NCBI GenBank assembly: GCA_964036275.1
Contig: OZ038435.1
Coordinates: forward strand, 15,651,920-15,715,919
Length of the DNA stretch: 64,000 nucleotides
Reading direction: 5' to 3'
From: Litoditis marina
Lineage: Eukaryota > Nematoda > Chromadorea > Rhabditida > Rhabditidae
In this document: positions 11,558 through 24,768 of the stretch, piece after piece
Position numbering within the stretch: the first letter of the stretch is position 1
Layout: every line of letters starts with the position of its first letter
Program-made: the position numbers and the translations under genes
Notes under the pieces: model-generated
Seen by the model: only the letters and a program-made list of their open reading frames with translations
The model's database searches: none
Told to the model about the DNA's origin: nothing

Positions 11558-13860
11558 TTAGGCATAAGTCATGTTTTTGAAATAATCGGATACAATCTTA
11601 CTGGTAACTCCATGTTTGTTGTCGAGTTTTACCATTCTCCGAGCGAAGTAACGGTAAACAGCAAAAATGACTCTGCACTGTAGAACGAAAAGAATGAATA
11701 CAACACAAAATAGTACAGTATATGTCTCTATAGTGAAAGATTAGTGGAGATTGCTGATTCTCCCGCTTCTCTCGACGTAATCGGTCATATTAGGAACCTG
11801 GAAGTATGTTTGTTTCATTGTGTTTGTGTGATTATATTACAGAAGTAGCCTGGTGAATAGGTCAATTGGCTGACTGATTTTATTACAGAAATAGCCTTGT
11901 AATTATGTTCACTGGTCAGCTGACTAAGACGACCGTTTCATGTGCACGTGGGTTTCTACAGTACTCCGTTAAACAGTACGACGTTGCTCTGAACGAATAG
12001 TTTAATTCCATTTTCATGTACTCGAAACTGAAAGTTAGATCGGGAGTGCGGAGAGAAATATGTGGTGAAGGAGTGAAAAACTCTTGGATAGTTTAATTTT
12101 TAGGTTGATACTAACAGTTAGAACTTTTTGAAACAAACATCACAATGCCCCTACAACCCGAATTAGTTTTACTCACGTTTCCATACCTTACAAAACTGAT
12201 GTGATCGACCACAGAAATTCTGCTCTTGATCAGCGTATGACCAATTCTCAGACTCGTATCTGAAGGAAGTTGAACCGAGAACACCTGGCCAGGTAGGGAG
12301 ATAGGTTCAGGATGTAAATACGGATGTTCCAATTGACCTCGTGCACTGGTAGTTGCGACTACTTGCTTCGAGACCATGTTTCTCACCAGCACAAACTATA
12401 ATCTATAAAACAGGATAAATGACTTCTCTTGCATTTCGAATGTATGCGAATAGTAAGTTGTTTCTATATTTCATCACCACTACGTTCTAGTCTACATTGT
12501 TATTATGAAAAACAATGTACTCGTACGATAAAGTTAGACGTCGCGCATGTTTTGACAGCATATGTGAATTGAGCGTTCTTACACATCAGAAACTGGGATT
12601 AATACGCTACTGCAACGAATTCACCGATATCATACATCACATTCAACTTTTTAATGATAGTTCACGTTTATTTTGCGTTTTGCGCATTTCACTTGTTGAT
12701 ATATGAATGACTAACCGACTTATCCACTTCAACTGAGTTGTAGACACACCCTTTTCTTTTTTTCATATCGAGTGCGCAGTTGTCTTCTTGGGCAAAAAAC
12801 TCCGGGCATAGGTCAACATTTCCCAGTTTTTTACAAGCAAAAGACTTTGAAAAGACTTTCAAATCGGCCACATTATTTGTTAGCCATTTTGCTACGAAAA
12901 AATGAGGAAGATTCGGATACACGAAATGTCTCTGGTCGCGATCGAACTGGCCAGATGGGACCATTTGGAGTAGCGAGCTCACCGTACTTTGGTCAACGGT
13001 GGGATAACACACCTGTAAATATTTACAGATCTTGAACAATTGTTCTTCATTTCATTTAAAATGGATATAGACTATGATATTTTCACTCATTCCCCCCAAT
13101 CAAATTCTAGTTTGTCTTTTTTGTATTTTCTGTATTTTTCCGGGTTTCGACGGGTAGTAACGCGCATGTTGGTCTTATTTGTTTGAGCATGAAAACTATC
13201 GACTGTTCTACAAAAACGTATGCGTTTGAGCAAGCTTAAACTGATTGTGATTGTTAGATAGATTAAGCTAGTAATCATGAAGTTCAGTGTGGTTTCAGCT
13301 GCAAGCAGTACTATGTAATTGCCCTGTTTTATACTCCTAATACATTTTGATAATGATATTACCCCATGCAAACTGTCAATGCAATCTCATACCAATCTCA
13401 CCTTGACAAACAGGTGTTTATTGTTCATTGTAGTCACTTCGGCTGTGATAACAGAACGTGCGTGAGCATGGAATTGGTTGAGAAGAGAATCTGAACAAAA
13501 TAGTGAATCAATCATAACTTATAATATATGCGAATGGACAACCGTCGTGAATTATTATTTATGAGAGTTTTCAAAGAGTGTTTGTTAATTTTCATTTTGA
13601 CCTAATCTACTTTCACTATTACGTTGAAGTGTTCAGACCAGACCAATTTTTACTCTTGCTCAACAATTCTGATTAAGTTACAAAGTTTACCTTCAAACCG
13701 ATTATTTAAGTTGTTACGAATAAGGTCCCAAAGAGAGCCCTTCTGGCCTACAAGTAACGGGTCCAACGCTTTTCCCGCCACAAACAGTTCATCTACGGAT
13801 TCCTCCACCTTCTGTTCTATGAATGATCTGAGCGACCTCAGAACAGAATCGATGCGAAAA
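11558..13860 (-). pseudogene. Family 2 gene B, copy 1, nonsense codon in last exon
   Basis: Unrecognised gene; five exons read on the - strand with consistent phases: 13691-13860, 13402-13490, 12716-13012, 12177-12395 and 11558-11797. The product has a helical N-terminal part (around IEQKVEESVDELF), a 99-codon Cys-containing exon (VCYPTVDQSTVSS to YNSVEVDKS), a segment with GHTLIKSRISVVDH, then VPNMTDYVERSG and a membrane helix near VLFCVVFILFVLQCGVIFAV followed by YFARRMVK. In this copy the codon at 11741-11743 (TTA on +) is TAA, where copies 2 and 3 read TCA, so translation would stop before the helix. The donor of exon 3 (GTTAGT) is the weakest call. The first exon starts in mid-codon after TTATTACAG, so a 5' exon is missing; satellite begins about 100 bp upstream. 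Confidence 0.65.
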
Positions 13861-13957
13861 CTGTAATAAAAACGACTAAAATAATTGTCACTGTCAATCA
13901 AGCATGTTGTTCATGCACTATTTGGTACACAACAATGGAAAAAGTAAATACGGCCTG

Positions 13958-16900
13958 ATTTTTTACCCATTTCGGTTTTCCGTGGGACTCCACGGTGATT
14001 TGAAACAAATGATCTACCAACCGTACTATTGTTTTTTGTTGCTTCAATACGTCACGAGTATGAACATTCACATTGAAGAGAACAAAATTATTCTATATCC
14101 CATTTCACTGCTAATTTTACACTCATTTTGGTTTTCCGTGGGACTCCACGGTGATTTGAAACAAATGATCTACCAACCGCACTATGGTTTTTTGTTGCTT
14201 CAATACGTCACGAGTATGAACATTCACATTGAAGAGAACAAAATTATTCTATATCCCATTTCACTGCTAATTTTACACCCATTTCGGTTTTCCGTGGGAC
14301 TCCACGGTGATTTGAAAAAATTGATCTACCAACCGCACCATAGTTTTTTGTTGCTTCAATACGTCACGAGTATGACATTCACATTGAAGAGAACAAAATT
14401 ATTCTATATCCCATTTTACTGCTAATGTTACACTCATTTTGGTTTTCCGTGGGACTCCACGGTGATTTGAAAAAAATGATCTACCAACCGCACTATGGTT
14501 TTTTGTTGCTTCAATACGTCACGAGTATGAACATATACATTGAAGAGAACAAAATTATTCTAAATCCCATTTTACTGCTAATTTTTCACCCATTTCGGTT
14601 TTCCGTTGGACTCCACCGTGATTTGAAAAAAATGATCTACCAACCGCACTATGGTTTTTTGTTGCTTCAATACGTCACGAGTATGAACATATACATTAAA
14701 GATAACAAAATTATTCTATATCCCATTTCACTGCTAATTTTACACTCATTTTGGTTTTCCGTGGGACTCCACGGTGATTTGAAAAAAATGATCTACCAAC
14801 CGCACTATGGTTTTTTGTTGCTTCAATATGTCACGAGTATGAACATATACATTAAAGATAACAAAATTATTCTATATCCCATTTCACTGCTAATTTTACA
14901 CTCATTTTGGTTTTCCGTGGGACTCCACGGTGATTTGAAAAAAATGATCTACCAACCGCACTATGGTTTTTTGTTGCTTCAATATGTCACGAGTATGAAC
15001 ATATACATTAAAGATAACAAAATTATTCTATATCCCATTTCACTGCTAATTTTACACTCATTTTGGTTTTCCGTGGGACTCCACGGTGATTTGAAAAAAA
15101 TGATCTACCAACCGCACTATGGTTTTTTGTTGCTTCAATACGTCACGAGTATGAACATATACATTAAAGAGAACAGAGTTATTCTATATCCCATTTCACT
15201 GCTAATTTTACACTCATTTTGGTTTTCCGTGGGACTCCACGGTGATTTGAAAAAAATGATCTACCAACCGTACTATTGTTTTTGTTGCTTCAATACGTCA
15301 CGAGTATGAACATATACATTAAAGATAACAAAATTATTCTATATCCCATTTCACTGCTAATTTTACACTCATTTTGGTTTTCCGTTGGACTCCACCGTGA
15401 TTTGAAAAAAATGATCTACCAACCGCACTATGGTTTTTTGTTGCTTCAATACGTCACGAGTATGAACATATACATTAAAGATAACAAAATTATTCTATAT
15501 CCCATTTCACTGCTAATTTTACACTCATTTTGGTTTTCCGTTGGACTCCACCGTGATTTGAAAAAAATGATCTACCAACCGCACTATGGTTTTTTGTTGC
15601 TTCAATACGTCACGAGTATGAACATATACATTAAAGATAACAAAATTATTCTATATCCCATTTCACTGCTAATTTTACACTCATTTTGGTTTTCCGTGGG
15701 ACTCCACGGTGATTTGAAAAAAATGATCTACCAACCGCACTATGGTTTTTTGTTGCTTCAATATGTCACGAGTATGAACATATACATTAAAGATAACAAA
15801 ATTATTCTATATCCCATTTCACTGCTAATTTTTCACTCATTTTGGTTTTCCGTGGGACTCCACGGTGATTTGAAAAAAATGATCTACCAACCGCACTATG
15901 GTTTTTTGTTGCTTCAATACGTCACGAGTATGAACATATACATTAAAGAGAACAAAATTATTCTATATCCCATTTCACTGCTAATTTTACACCCATTTCG
16001 GTTTTCCGTGGGACTCCACGGTGATTTGAAAAAAATGATCTACCAACCGCACCATAGTTTTTTGTTGCTTCAATACGTCACGAGTATGAACATATACATT
16101 AAAGATAACAAAATTATTCTATATCCCATTTCACTGCTAATTTTACACCCATTTCGGTTTTCCGTGGGACTCCACGGTGATTTGAAAAAAATGATCTACC
16201 AACCGCACCATAGTTTTTTGTTGCTTCAATACGTCACGAGTATGAACATTCACATTGAAGAGAACAAAATTATTCTATATCCCATTTTACTGCTAATTTT
16301 TCACCCATTTCGGTTTTCCGTTGGACTCCACCGTGATTTGAAAAAAATGATCTACCAACCGCACTATGGTTTTTTGTTGCTTCAATACGTCACGAGTATG
16401 AACATATACATTAAAGATAACAAAATTATTCTATATCCCATTTCACTGCTAATTTTACACTCATTTTGGTTTTCCGTGGGACTCCACGGTGATTTGAAAA
16501 AAATGATCTACCAACCGCACTATGGTTTTTTGTTGCTTCAATATGTCACGAGTATGAACATATACATTAAAGATAACAAAATTATTCTATATCCCATTTC
16601 ACTGCTAATTTTACACTCATTTTGGTTTTCCGTGGGACTCCACGGTGATTTGAAAAAAATGATCTACCAACCGCACTATGGTTTTTTGTTGCTTCAATAT
16701 GTCACGAGTATGAACATATACATTAAAGATAACAAAATTATTCTATATCCCATTTCACTGCTAATTTTACACCCATTTCGGTTTTCCGTGGGACTCCACG
16801 GTGATTTGAAAAAAATGATCTACCAACCGCACCATAGTTTTTTGTTGCTTCAATACGTCACGAGTATGAACATTCACATTGAAGAGAACAAAATTATTCT

Positions 16901-19863
16901 ATATCCCATTTTACTGCTAATTTTTCACCCATTTCGGTTTTCCGTGGGACTCCACGGTGATTTGAAAAAAATGATCTACCAACCGCACTATGGTTTTTTG
17001 TTGCTTCAATACGTCACGAGTATGAACATATACATTAAAGATAACAAAATTATTCTATATCCCATTTCACTGCTAATTTTACACCCATTTTGGTTTTCCG
17101 TGGGACTCCACGGTGATTTGAAAAAAATGATCTACCAACCGTACTATTGTTTTTTGTTGCTTCAATATGTCACGAGTATGAACATATACATTAAAGAGAA
17201 CAGAGTTATTCTATATCCCATTTTACTGCTGATTTTACACCTATTTTGGTTTTCCGTGGGACTCCACGGGGATTTGAAACAAATGATCTACCAACCGTAC
17301 TACTGTCTTTTGTTGCATCAATACGTCACGAGTATGAACATATACATTGAAGAGAACAGAGTTATTCTATATCCCATTTTACTGCTGATTTTACACCTAT
17401 TTTGGTTTTCCGTGGGACTCCACGGGGATTTGAAACAAATGATCTACCAACCGTACTACTGTCTTTTGTTGCATCAATACGTCACGAGTATGAACATATA
17501 CATTGAAGAGAACAGAGTTATTCTATATCCCATTTTACTGCTGATTTTACACCTATTTTGGTTTTCCGTGGGACTCCACGGGGATTTGAAACAAATGATC
17601 TACCAACCGTACTACTGTCTTTTGTTGCATCAATACGTCACGAGTATGAACATATACATTGAAGAGAACAGAGTTATTCTATATCCCATTTTACTGCTGA
17701 TTTTACACCTATTTTGGTTTTCCGTGGGACTCCACGAGGATTTGAAACAAATGATCTACCAACCGTACTATTGTTTTTTGTTGCTTCAATAAGTCACGAG
17801 TATGAACATTCACATTGAAGAGAACAAAATTATTCTATATCCCATTTTACTGCTAATTCTACACTCATTTTGGTTTTCCGTGGGACTCCACGGTGATTTG
17901 AAAAAAATGATCTACCAACCGCACTATGGTTTTTTGTTGGTTTAATACGTCACGAGTATGAACATATACATTGAAGAGAACAAAATTATTCTATATCCCA
18001 TTTCACTGCTAATTTTACACTCATTTTGGTTTTCCGTGGGACTCCACGGTGATTTGAGAAAAATGATCTACCAACCGTACTATTGTTTTTTGTTGCTTCA
18101 ATACGTCACGAGTATGAACATATACATTAAAGAGAACAAAATTATTCTATATCCCATTTCACTGCTAATTTTACACTCATTTTGGTTTTCCGTGGGACTC
18201 CACGGTGATTTGAAAAAAATGATCTACCAATCGTACTATTGTTTTTTGTTGCTCCAATACGTCACGAGTAGGAACATATACATTAAAGAGAACAAAATTA
18301 TTCTATATCCCATTTTACTGCTAATTTTACACTCATTTTGGTTTTCCGTGGGACTCCACGGTGATTTGAAAAAAATGATCTACCAATCGTACTATTGTTT
18401 TTTGTTGCTCCAATACGTCACGAGTATGAACATATACATTAAAGAGAACAAAATTATTCTATATCCCATTTCACTGCTAATTTTTCACTCATTTTGGTTT
18501 TCCGTGGGACTCCACGGTGATTTGAAAAAAATGATCTACCAACCGCACTATGGTTTTTTGTTGCTTCAATACGTCACGAGTATGAACATATACATTAAAG
18601 ATAACAAAATTATTCTATATCCCATTTCACTGCTAATTTTTCACCCATTTCGGTTTTCCGTGGGACTCCACGGTGATTTGAAACAATTGATCTACCAACC
18701 GCACTATGGTTTTTTGTTGCTTCAATATGTCACGAGTATGAACATATACATTAAAGATAACAAAATTATTCTATATCCCATTTCACTGCTAATTTTACAC
18801 CCATTTTGGTTTTCCGTGGGACTCCACGGTGATTTGAAAAAAATGATCTACCAACCGTACTATTGTTTTTTGTTGCTTCAATACGTCACGAGTATGAACA
18901 TATACATTAAAGAGAACAAAATTATTCTATATCCCATTTCACTGCTAATTTTACACTCATTTTGGTTTTCCGTGGGACTCCACGGTGATTTGAAAAAAAT
19001 GATCTACCAATCGTACTATTGTTTTTTGTTGCTCCAATACGTCACGAGTATGAACATATACATTAAAGAGAACAAAATTATTCTATATCCCATTTTACTG
19101 CTAATTTTACACTCATTTTGGTTTTCCGTGGGACTCCACGGTGATTTGAAAAAAATGATCTACCAATCGTACTATTGTTTTTTGTTGCTCCAATACGTCA
19201 CGAGTATGAACATATACATTAAAGAGAACAAAATTATTCTATATCCCATTTCACTGCTAATTTTACACTCATTTTGGTTTTCCGTGGGACTCCACGGTGA
19301 TTTGAAACAAATGATCTACCAACCGCACTATGGTTTTTTGTTGGTTTAATACGTCACGAGTATGAACATATACATTAAAGAGAACAAAATTATTCTATAT
19401 CCCATTTCACTGCTAATTTTACACTCATTTTGGTTTTCCGTGGGACTCCACGGTGATTTGAAACAAATGATCTACCAACCGCACTATGGTTTTTTGTTGG
19501 TTTAATACGTCACGAGTATGAACATATACATTAAAGAGAACAAAATTATTCTATATCCCATTTCACTGCTAATTTTACACTCATTTTGGTTTTCCGTGGG
19601 ACTCCACGGTGATTTGAAAAAAATGATCTACCAACCGCACTATGGTTTTTTGTTGCTTCAATATGTCACGAGTATGAACATATACATTAAAGAGAACAAA
19701 ATTATTCTATATCCCATTTCACTGCTAATTTTACACTCATTTTGGTTTTCCGTGGGACTCCACGGTGATTTGAAAAAAATGATCTACCAACCGTACTATT
19801 GTTTTTGTTGCTTCAATATGTCACGAGTATGAACATATACATTAAAGAGAACAGAGTTATTCT
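13958..19863. repeat. 156-bp satellite array S2
   Basis: About 38 units, + orientation. From about 15.53 kb on, the order of unit variants follows S1 at a constant offset (for example the stop at 2261-2263 matches 17790-17792), so S1 and the distal part of S2 are a segmental duplication. The left junction with block B matches the S3 junction near 51598; the right junction matches that of S1. A 1-base deletion near 14373 shifts the open frame. Confidence 0.97.
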
Positions 19864-20532
19864 CATATAGTTACACAACCACACACATCACACAATTCAC
19901 ACGAACCGTAGAAGGAACCAAGATGAGTAGATATATACCTCAGCCTCCGACTATAACCGCATCGTCGAGATTCGGAGGCGAAACACTGCACTAATTTAAC
20001 CAGAAACACTCTACTTATCCCACTTCAACAACATGACTTCTTCTTTTCTTTCATTTCAACTAAGAATATATCAACATTGTGTAATGCAATTTACCTTTTT
20101 TCATATACCTATTATCTCAACATATTGCTTGTTTTCTGATACGGGGGTGAGCTTTGTTACCAGATAATACAGTGTACGTACGTCGTAAATACACCGTATT
20201 ATTGCGCAGTTGCAGTTTTTTTTGCGTTCTGTAGTACAATTTGTGTTTTTTCATGAATATAGTTAACTTTCAGTGTGTTTTGTGGCACCAGAGTAACTAG
20301 ATTTCGGAACTGCTCACCATCAAAAAAATCCGGTCTTTTTGGGACTTTATTTGTGAAATGAACCTATTAACATTGAGGTGAAAAAAGATCGGAAATAATG
20401 TCTGTCTAGGAAAAACTGTCGTTTTGTTCGATTTGGGAAGATCAGGCTGTTTGTGTTTGCTCGTTTTTCGGATGCAACTCGGTCACCGGCGTACTTTATG
20501 TGAGTTTTTGGATATGAAGTTTCTCTGTTTAA

Positions 20533-20643
20533 AGGGATTATGTTGACCAATCCCGTGTCAACGGTCCTTTAAACTGCAATTAAAATATGTATTGAGGTGT
20601 AAAGGACTGAAGCGTTGCGATTGGACCACATAGTCGTGCTTCT
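20533..20643. mobile_element. piggyBac-like MITE, old copy in A2
   Basis: Same 111-bp element as 5018-5128, flanked by TTAA at 20529-20532 and 20644-20647. It predates the block A duplication because both copies share it. Confidence 0.6.
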
Positions 20644-21135
20644 TTAATTTATGTTCATTTTCTCGAATATAGGGCGGATCGAGTGGGTTATCTGCGCATG
20701 GGAACCTCATCGGCTCGTATCTTCTACCTCACTTTATATTGGGATACTATTGGAAAGAATGACAGGAAAAGGGAGAGAGAGAGGACTAGAGAGAGAAAGA
20801 GAAGAGAGAGTTGATAAGATACTTTTCACGTGAGCCCAACAAAGTTTTGGTGAAGTTTGTGAAAGTCTTCACGTATTGTTTAGGAGACGCTGATTGAGTC
20901 ACTTTTCTTCGAAGGAAAAGTCAAAGGTTACGATTATTCCCTTTCTACGTGAGTGTATATGGTGCCCGTCATTCCTACTGAGTTCCTTACAGTACACATT
21001 CAAAATTACCTATGACTATTTTTTAATGCAAACTCAAGGATTGTCGAAAATGTTGTAGAATACCTTTTTGTAAAGGGAATCAGAATCGAATTCGAAAGTA
21101 CTTTGGTGTCAAACTTGCAGAGTTTGCAGTATTAA

Positions 21136-21251
21136 AGAAGGACGATTATGTGGTCCAATCGCAACGCTTCAGTCCTTTAAACCGCAATATATTTTTCAAT
21201 TGCAGTTTAAAGGACCGATGTAACGGGATTGGTCCACATAATCGTCCTTCT
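21136..21251. mobile_element. piggyBac-like MITE, young insertion in A2 only
   Basis: A 116-bp element with near-perfect terminal inverted repeats, AGAAGGACGATTATGTGG at the left and its complement at the right, flanked by TTAA at 21132-21135 and 21252-21255. The A1 copy has the empty site with a single TTAA at 5617-5620. It is non-autonomous, with no coding sequence. Confidence 0.85.
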
Positions 21252-22257
21252 TTAAAGGTGCAGAAAATACTACCGAAAGTTTGAGAGAATCCGAAAACGT
21301 CAGCATACCAAATGTTGACCTGGAATTTTGGACATGTAGAGGGTTGTAAATAGATAGAACCGACTGTACTATACCAAACCAAAAATATACATTGCACATT
21401 GGTTTAGCCCGCTGATTTTGTATAATTTGATCCCGTCGGTCGATCTCGTGGAAACATTTAATTCTTCACATTCTAGAATTTCACCTCATTCAAGTTCAAT
21501 TCAAGTCATTTCCATCGTAATAATAGAACTCAACTTTCAGCTATATTGAACCCACTTCCATGAAAAAGCGAACATGGGTTGATCATATGCTGAAAAAGGT
21601 CCGTAACTACTATATACAAAGAGGTGTGTGGAATTAACAGGTTGTTACAAAGCATCCGTAGTAGTTTGATCTCAATACACGTCAGATTCACGAATTCAGA
21701 ACTGAAATTACAGGATCAAACTACAAACCATAGGAATAGGGCACGAACGTTTTGTGCACGTGTAGTTCACGCACAACTCACATTTTTGTGTTCAATTTGT
21801 AGTAAGGTACATTTCATAAAAATTAACCTATGTTCAATTGTTTCCGAACCATACTCAAACCGATTCAACCCAAACCAATTCATTCGATGCATAACCAAAC
21901 CCGTTACGTACGCCACGAAATCGAACCAAACCAAATGAATTACTTGCACATATTTGGCTCATATCATTGTTTGCCCAAACTCGGTTTGCCTCGGGGACCA
22001 ACCATCTGGTTGAGTCGGTTTGATTTTAGTTCAGGATCCGTGAGTCGGGAAACAATATTATGTTCTCCTTCAGTGGCCGTATGCACCAATGTTTTTGGTA
22101 GTGTTCGTGGGAACGTGGAATAGTGGAACGTTCTTGATGGAAACGCTTTGTTATGCACGAATCGATGTGAACGTTTCCATTGTTGCAGAAGTTCTGAAAT
22201 TATTACCGAATAAATTTTCCAATACAAGACGTTCATTTCTATTCAGCCTTTTTTCAG

Positions 22258-23984
22258 CAAGAGACGCCCCGTCATCCACACATCTCATCGATGTAAAAAG
22301 TGTCAATAGGCATCGCGACCTAACTCCGTGGTACGTTTAGGGGTTTAGGACCCCGACAACTTCTTGCCAATTAGCAAGCCACTCTTGTAGCGGCCGCGGC
22401 GAGAGAGTGTGCAGGTCAGAGAGACGTACACTCTCTCAGTCCGTCCGCGGCCTCATTGACTCTCTTGCTTTTGTAGCTTGCAAATCGCAGACAATTATAT
22501 TTGTCGGTTGGAAAAAGTCGAGGTGTACGGTATAACTCAAGTTCTGCTGTGTGAGAACACATGTATACGATTAGTCCACAACGTTCACATAGGCTCGGTT
22601 AGAAATTCGGTTACCGTCCGCGCCTCCTGTACTCCTACAGTACTCATCTCTAATACAGGGAGTGGCAAACCCTGTTATAGTCAGATTCCGATACATGGTA
22701 CGATTAGCGACCGAAAAGTGACGGGAGAAAACTATACAAGCGACGAGAGGAGAACACTGTTGGTCAATTGCACAGTCACGTGAAACTTGTTGTATAGTAT
22801 TCAAGGTTTTTCTGTACAAGCTTCCATTTCAGGCTTTTCCCCTCCGAAACCAGGGTAATGGAGCTAAAACAGCGAGCCAACCAGCCTGCCCCAACGTCGA
22901 CTTCTACGACTACCTATACTGAAATCCCAATAACATTGGCGAAAAAGAAAGAAGAAGTCCTACAAAATTCGCCAGATTTCTGGACGAAAGCTTCTTTCGC
23001 CATGAATTTGGCGCTCTTTCTCATCATAGTTGCTATCCTGGTGTTTTTCGTGGTCGCCATCATTTGTTACCGCAATAAAGGCAAAAGAACTTCGGAAGCC
23101 GGAAGGGTCAGTTGCTAGAGAATCTTCGTTGTAGTTTGAACTCGTCAAGTAATAGTTTGATCTTAAGTTGGGGGAAAACTTGTAGAAGTTGCAAGACTCA
23201 GTTGCTAGTGAAACGTATAGGAGGGACTCAATCTTTGTTGTATAGTAAGTGCCAAATTTTTAAATTTCTGTCTCTCGCCGGAATCGAACCTGCGAGCAAA
23301 AGATTCGTAGCAGGGCGCGAACTGCGCTATTAGAGCGCATCTAACAACGGTAAGCTTCGGAACAGAAGACATGTGTGCGCACACAGCGAAAAGTGAGATA
23401 TACAGTACCCTCCCGCCTTTCTGTTGGCAACGACTAAAAGCAGCAGGTATCAAACTACAGAGTACATTAGAGACACAGCGGAATCAAGCAACATAACTTT
23501 TTTTTACAACTAGTGAACTCAATAGGGCGACGGTAGACGTGTTCAACATTGTTGAATCGTCTTCATTTGACAATATGTGCTCCGCGGTAGATAGAAGATG
23601 AAGATTACAATTTATCACTTTCAATATTTTGAATGTCGAACCTGCTGAAAATCAAAAGATTTCCGCGACAAATTCTCCTTCAAAAAGTTCGCTTTTTCGG
23701 AAGGATTTCCGATATTTTTCGAAAGTACTCGAAAAGTTAAAAAAAAGTATTTTCAGCCTACCACTAACTCGGCCGTTGTCAATAACGCCCAAGCTCAGAG
23801 CCCGGAAAATTTTCCGTCGAGTCCGCACAACGGTCAAACGGTCACTCCACCAGCAGAAATTGACCCGTACACCGGGCAATCTCCGGCCGGTCCGAAAAAC
23901 CGACTGGAACCGGGTACTTCGGCGCCCAACAAAGGGCAGGGAATGGGCAAAAGCGCCAAGGATCCACCCTCTCTCTATGCGTAG
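22258..23984 (+). CDS. Family 1 membrane protein gene P, copy A2 (3' exons)
   Basis: Exons 22258-22330, 22833-23106 and 23757-23984 are intact and near identical to copy A1. Frames, splice sites, the LTP-Trp-LFPSETR junction, the membrane helix and the SLYA end are all kept. Thr in the FTMNLALF segment of A1 is Ala here. P8 has SPHNGQ where A1 has SRHNGQ, and a KIFRRV/SPENFPS difference lies outside or at the edge of the frame. All three copies keep this reading frame, which supports real coding. The 5' exons are unresolved. Confidence 0.6.
23249..23437 (-). mobile_element. tRNA-derived SINE-like element, A2
   Basis: Copy of 7614-7806 in the same intron, with a 3-bp deletion inside the A box (GCGCGAACTGCGC). 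The B box is intact. Confidence 0.55.
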
Positions 23985-24768
23985 ATGATAACATTATTCG
24001 GTTTCATGAAGTGTACTGCAGCATTTCTACAAATCATTCTGTGAAAGCTCTGTAAATTGAAATTTTGCCACTCAAACCTCATTAACATGGATAAGAAAAA
24101 CATTATTTTTAGGTGGACCATGTCGAATCAGGCCAGACTAAAAAATCAAGTTTTGTCAGTTCAAATTTCGAACGATAATAATAGGAGTACTTCCAAATAT
24201 TTTTGTTTGATCGCGTGCCAACTTATTTTTTGAGCAGGAATATTGGGGTTTTGAGCAGGTTCCTGCAAACTAAAGGCTTCCGAAAAAAATGGAAGAGTTA
24301 TCAAACATGTGGAAAGCCGATTTAGCAATCGCGGTCTTTGTTCATGTTTCAACAGACAGGAAATGTCGGGAAACCTGACGGTAAATAAAGTTTTCCGTAC
24401 TCTGAAACTCGTTTTCAAAGTAGTTTTCCGTACTCGAAAACCGGAAAACGTGAGTCTGTTTTCGTGCTTCAAGCTGCTTTTCTATTATGCCCGTTCTGTA
24501 GTATTCAAACTAAAAACAGAGCACGATCAAGCAACATACACCCTATTAGGATTATTTTGAAAAAGCGAACCCTAGTCTTTGTCTGAGCTGTACAAATTGC
24601 CGAGTATTAAACAATATACCTTTTTTTTACTATTTTTCTGCAGTAATTCAGTTTTCTATTTTATAAAGTCTTTATCAACACAACAGCAGTACTTGTAATA
24701 CTTTATGACAATCTCTTTGTCATTATCATTTACAAAAAGGGTTTGTTTCGGTGTGAATTGTCGTTCCG

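Larger units (their letters stand above)
19864..22257. other. Block A2 left part, no clear gene
   Basis: Copy of 4336-6622, differing by a 14-bp deletion near 20328 and the MITE insertion at 21136-21251. I see no convincing exon. Confidence 0.5.
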
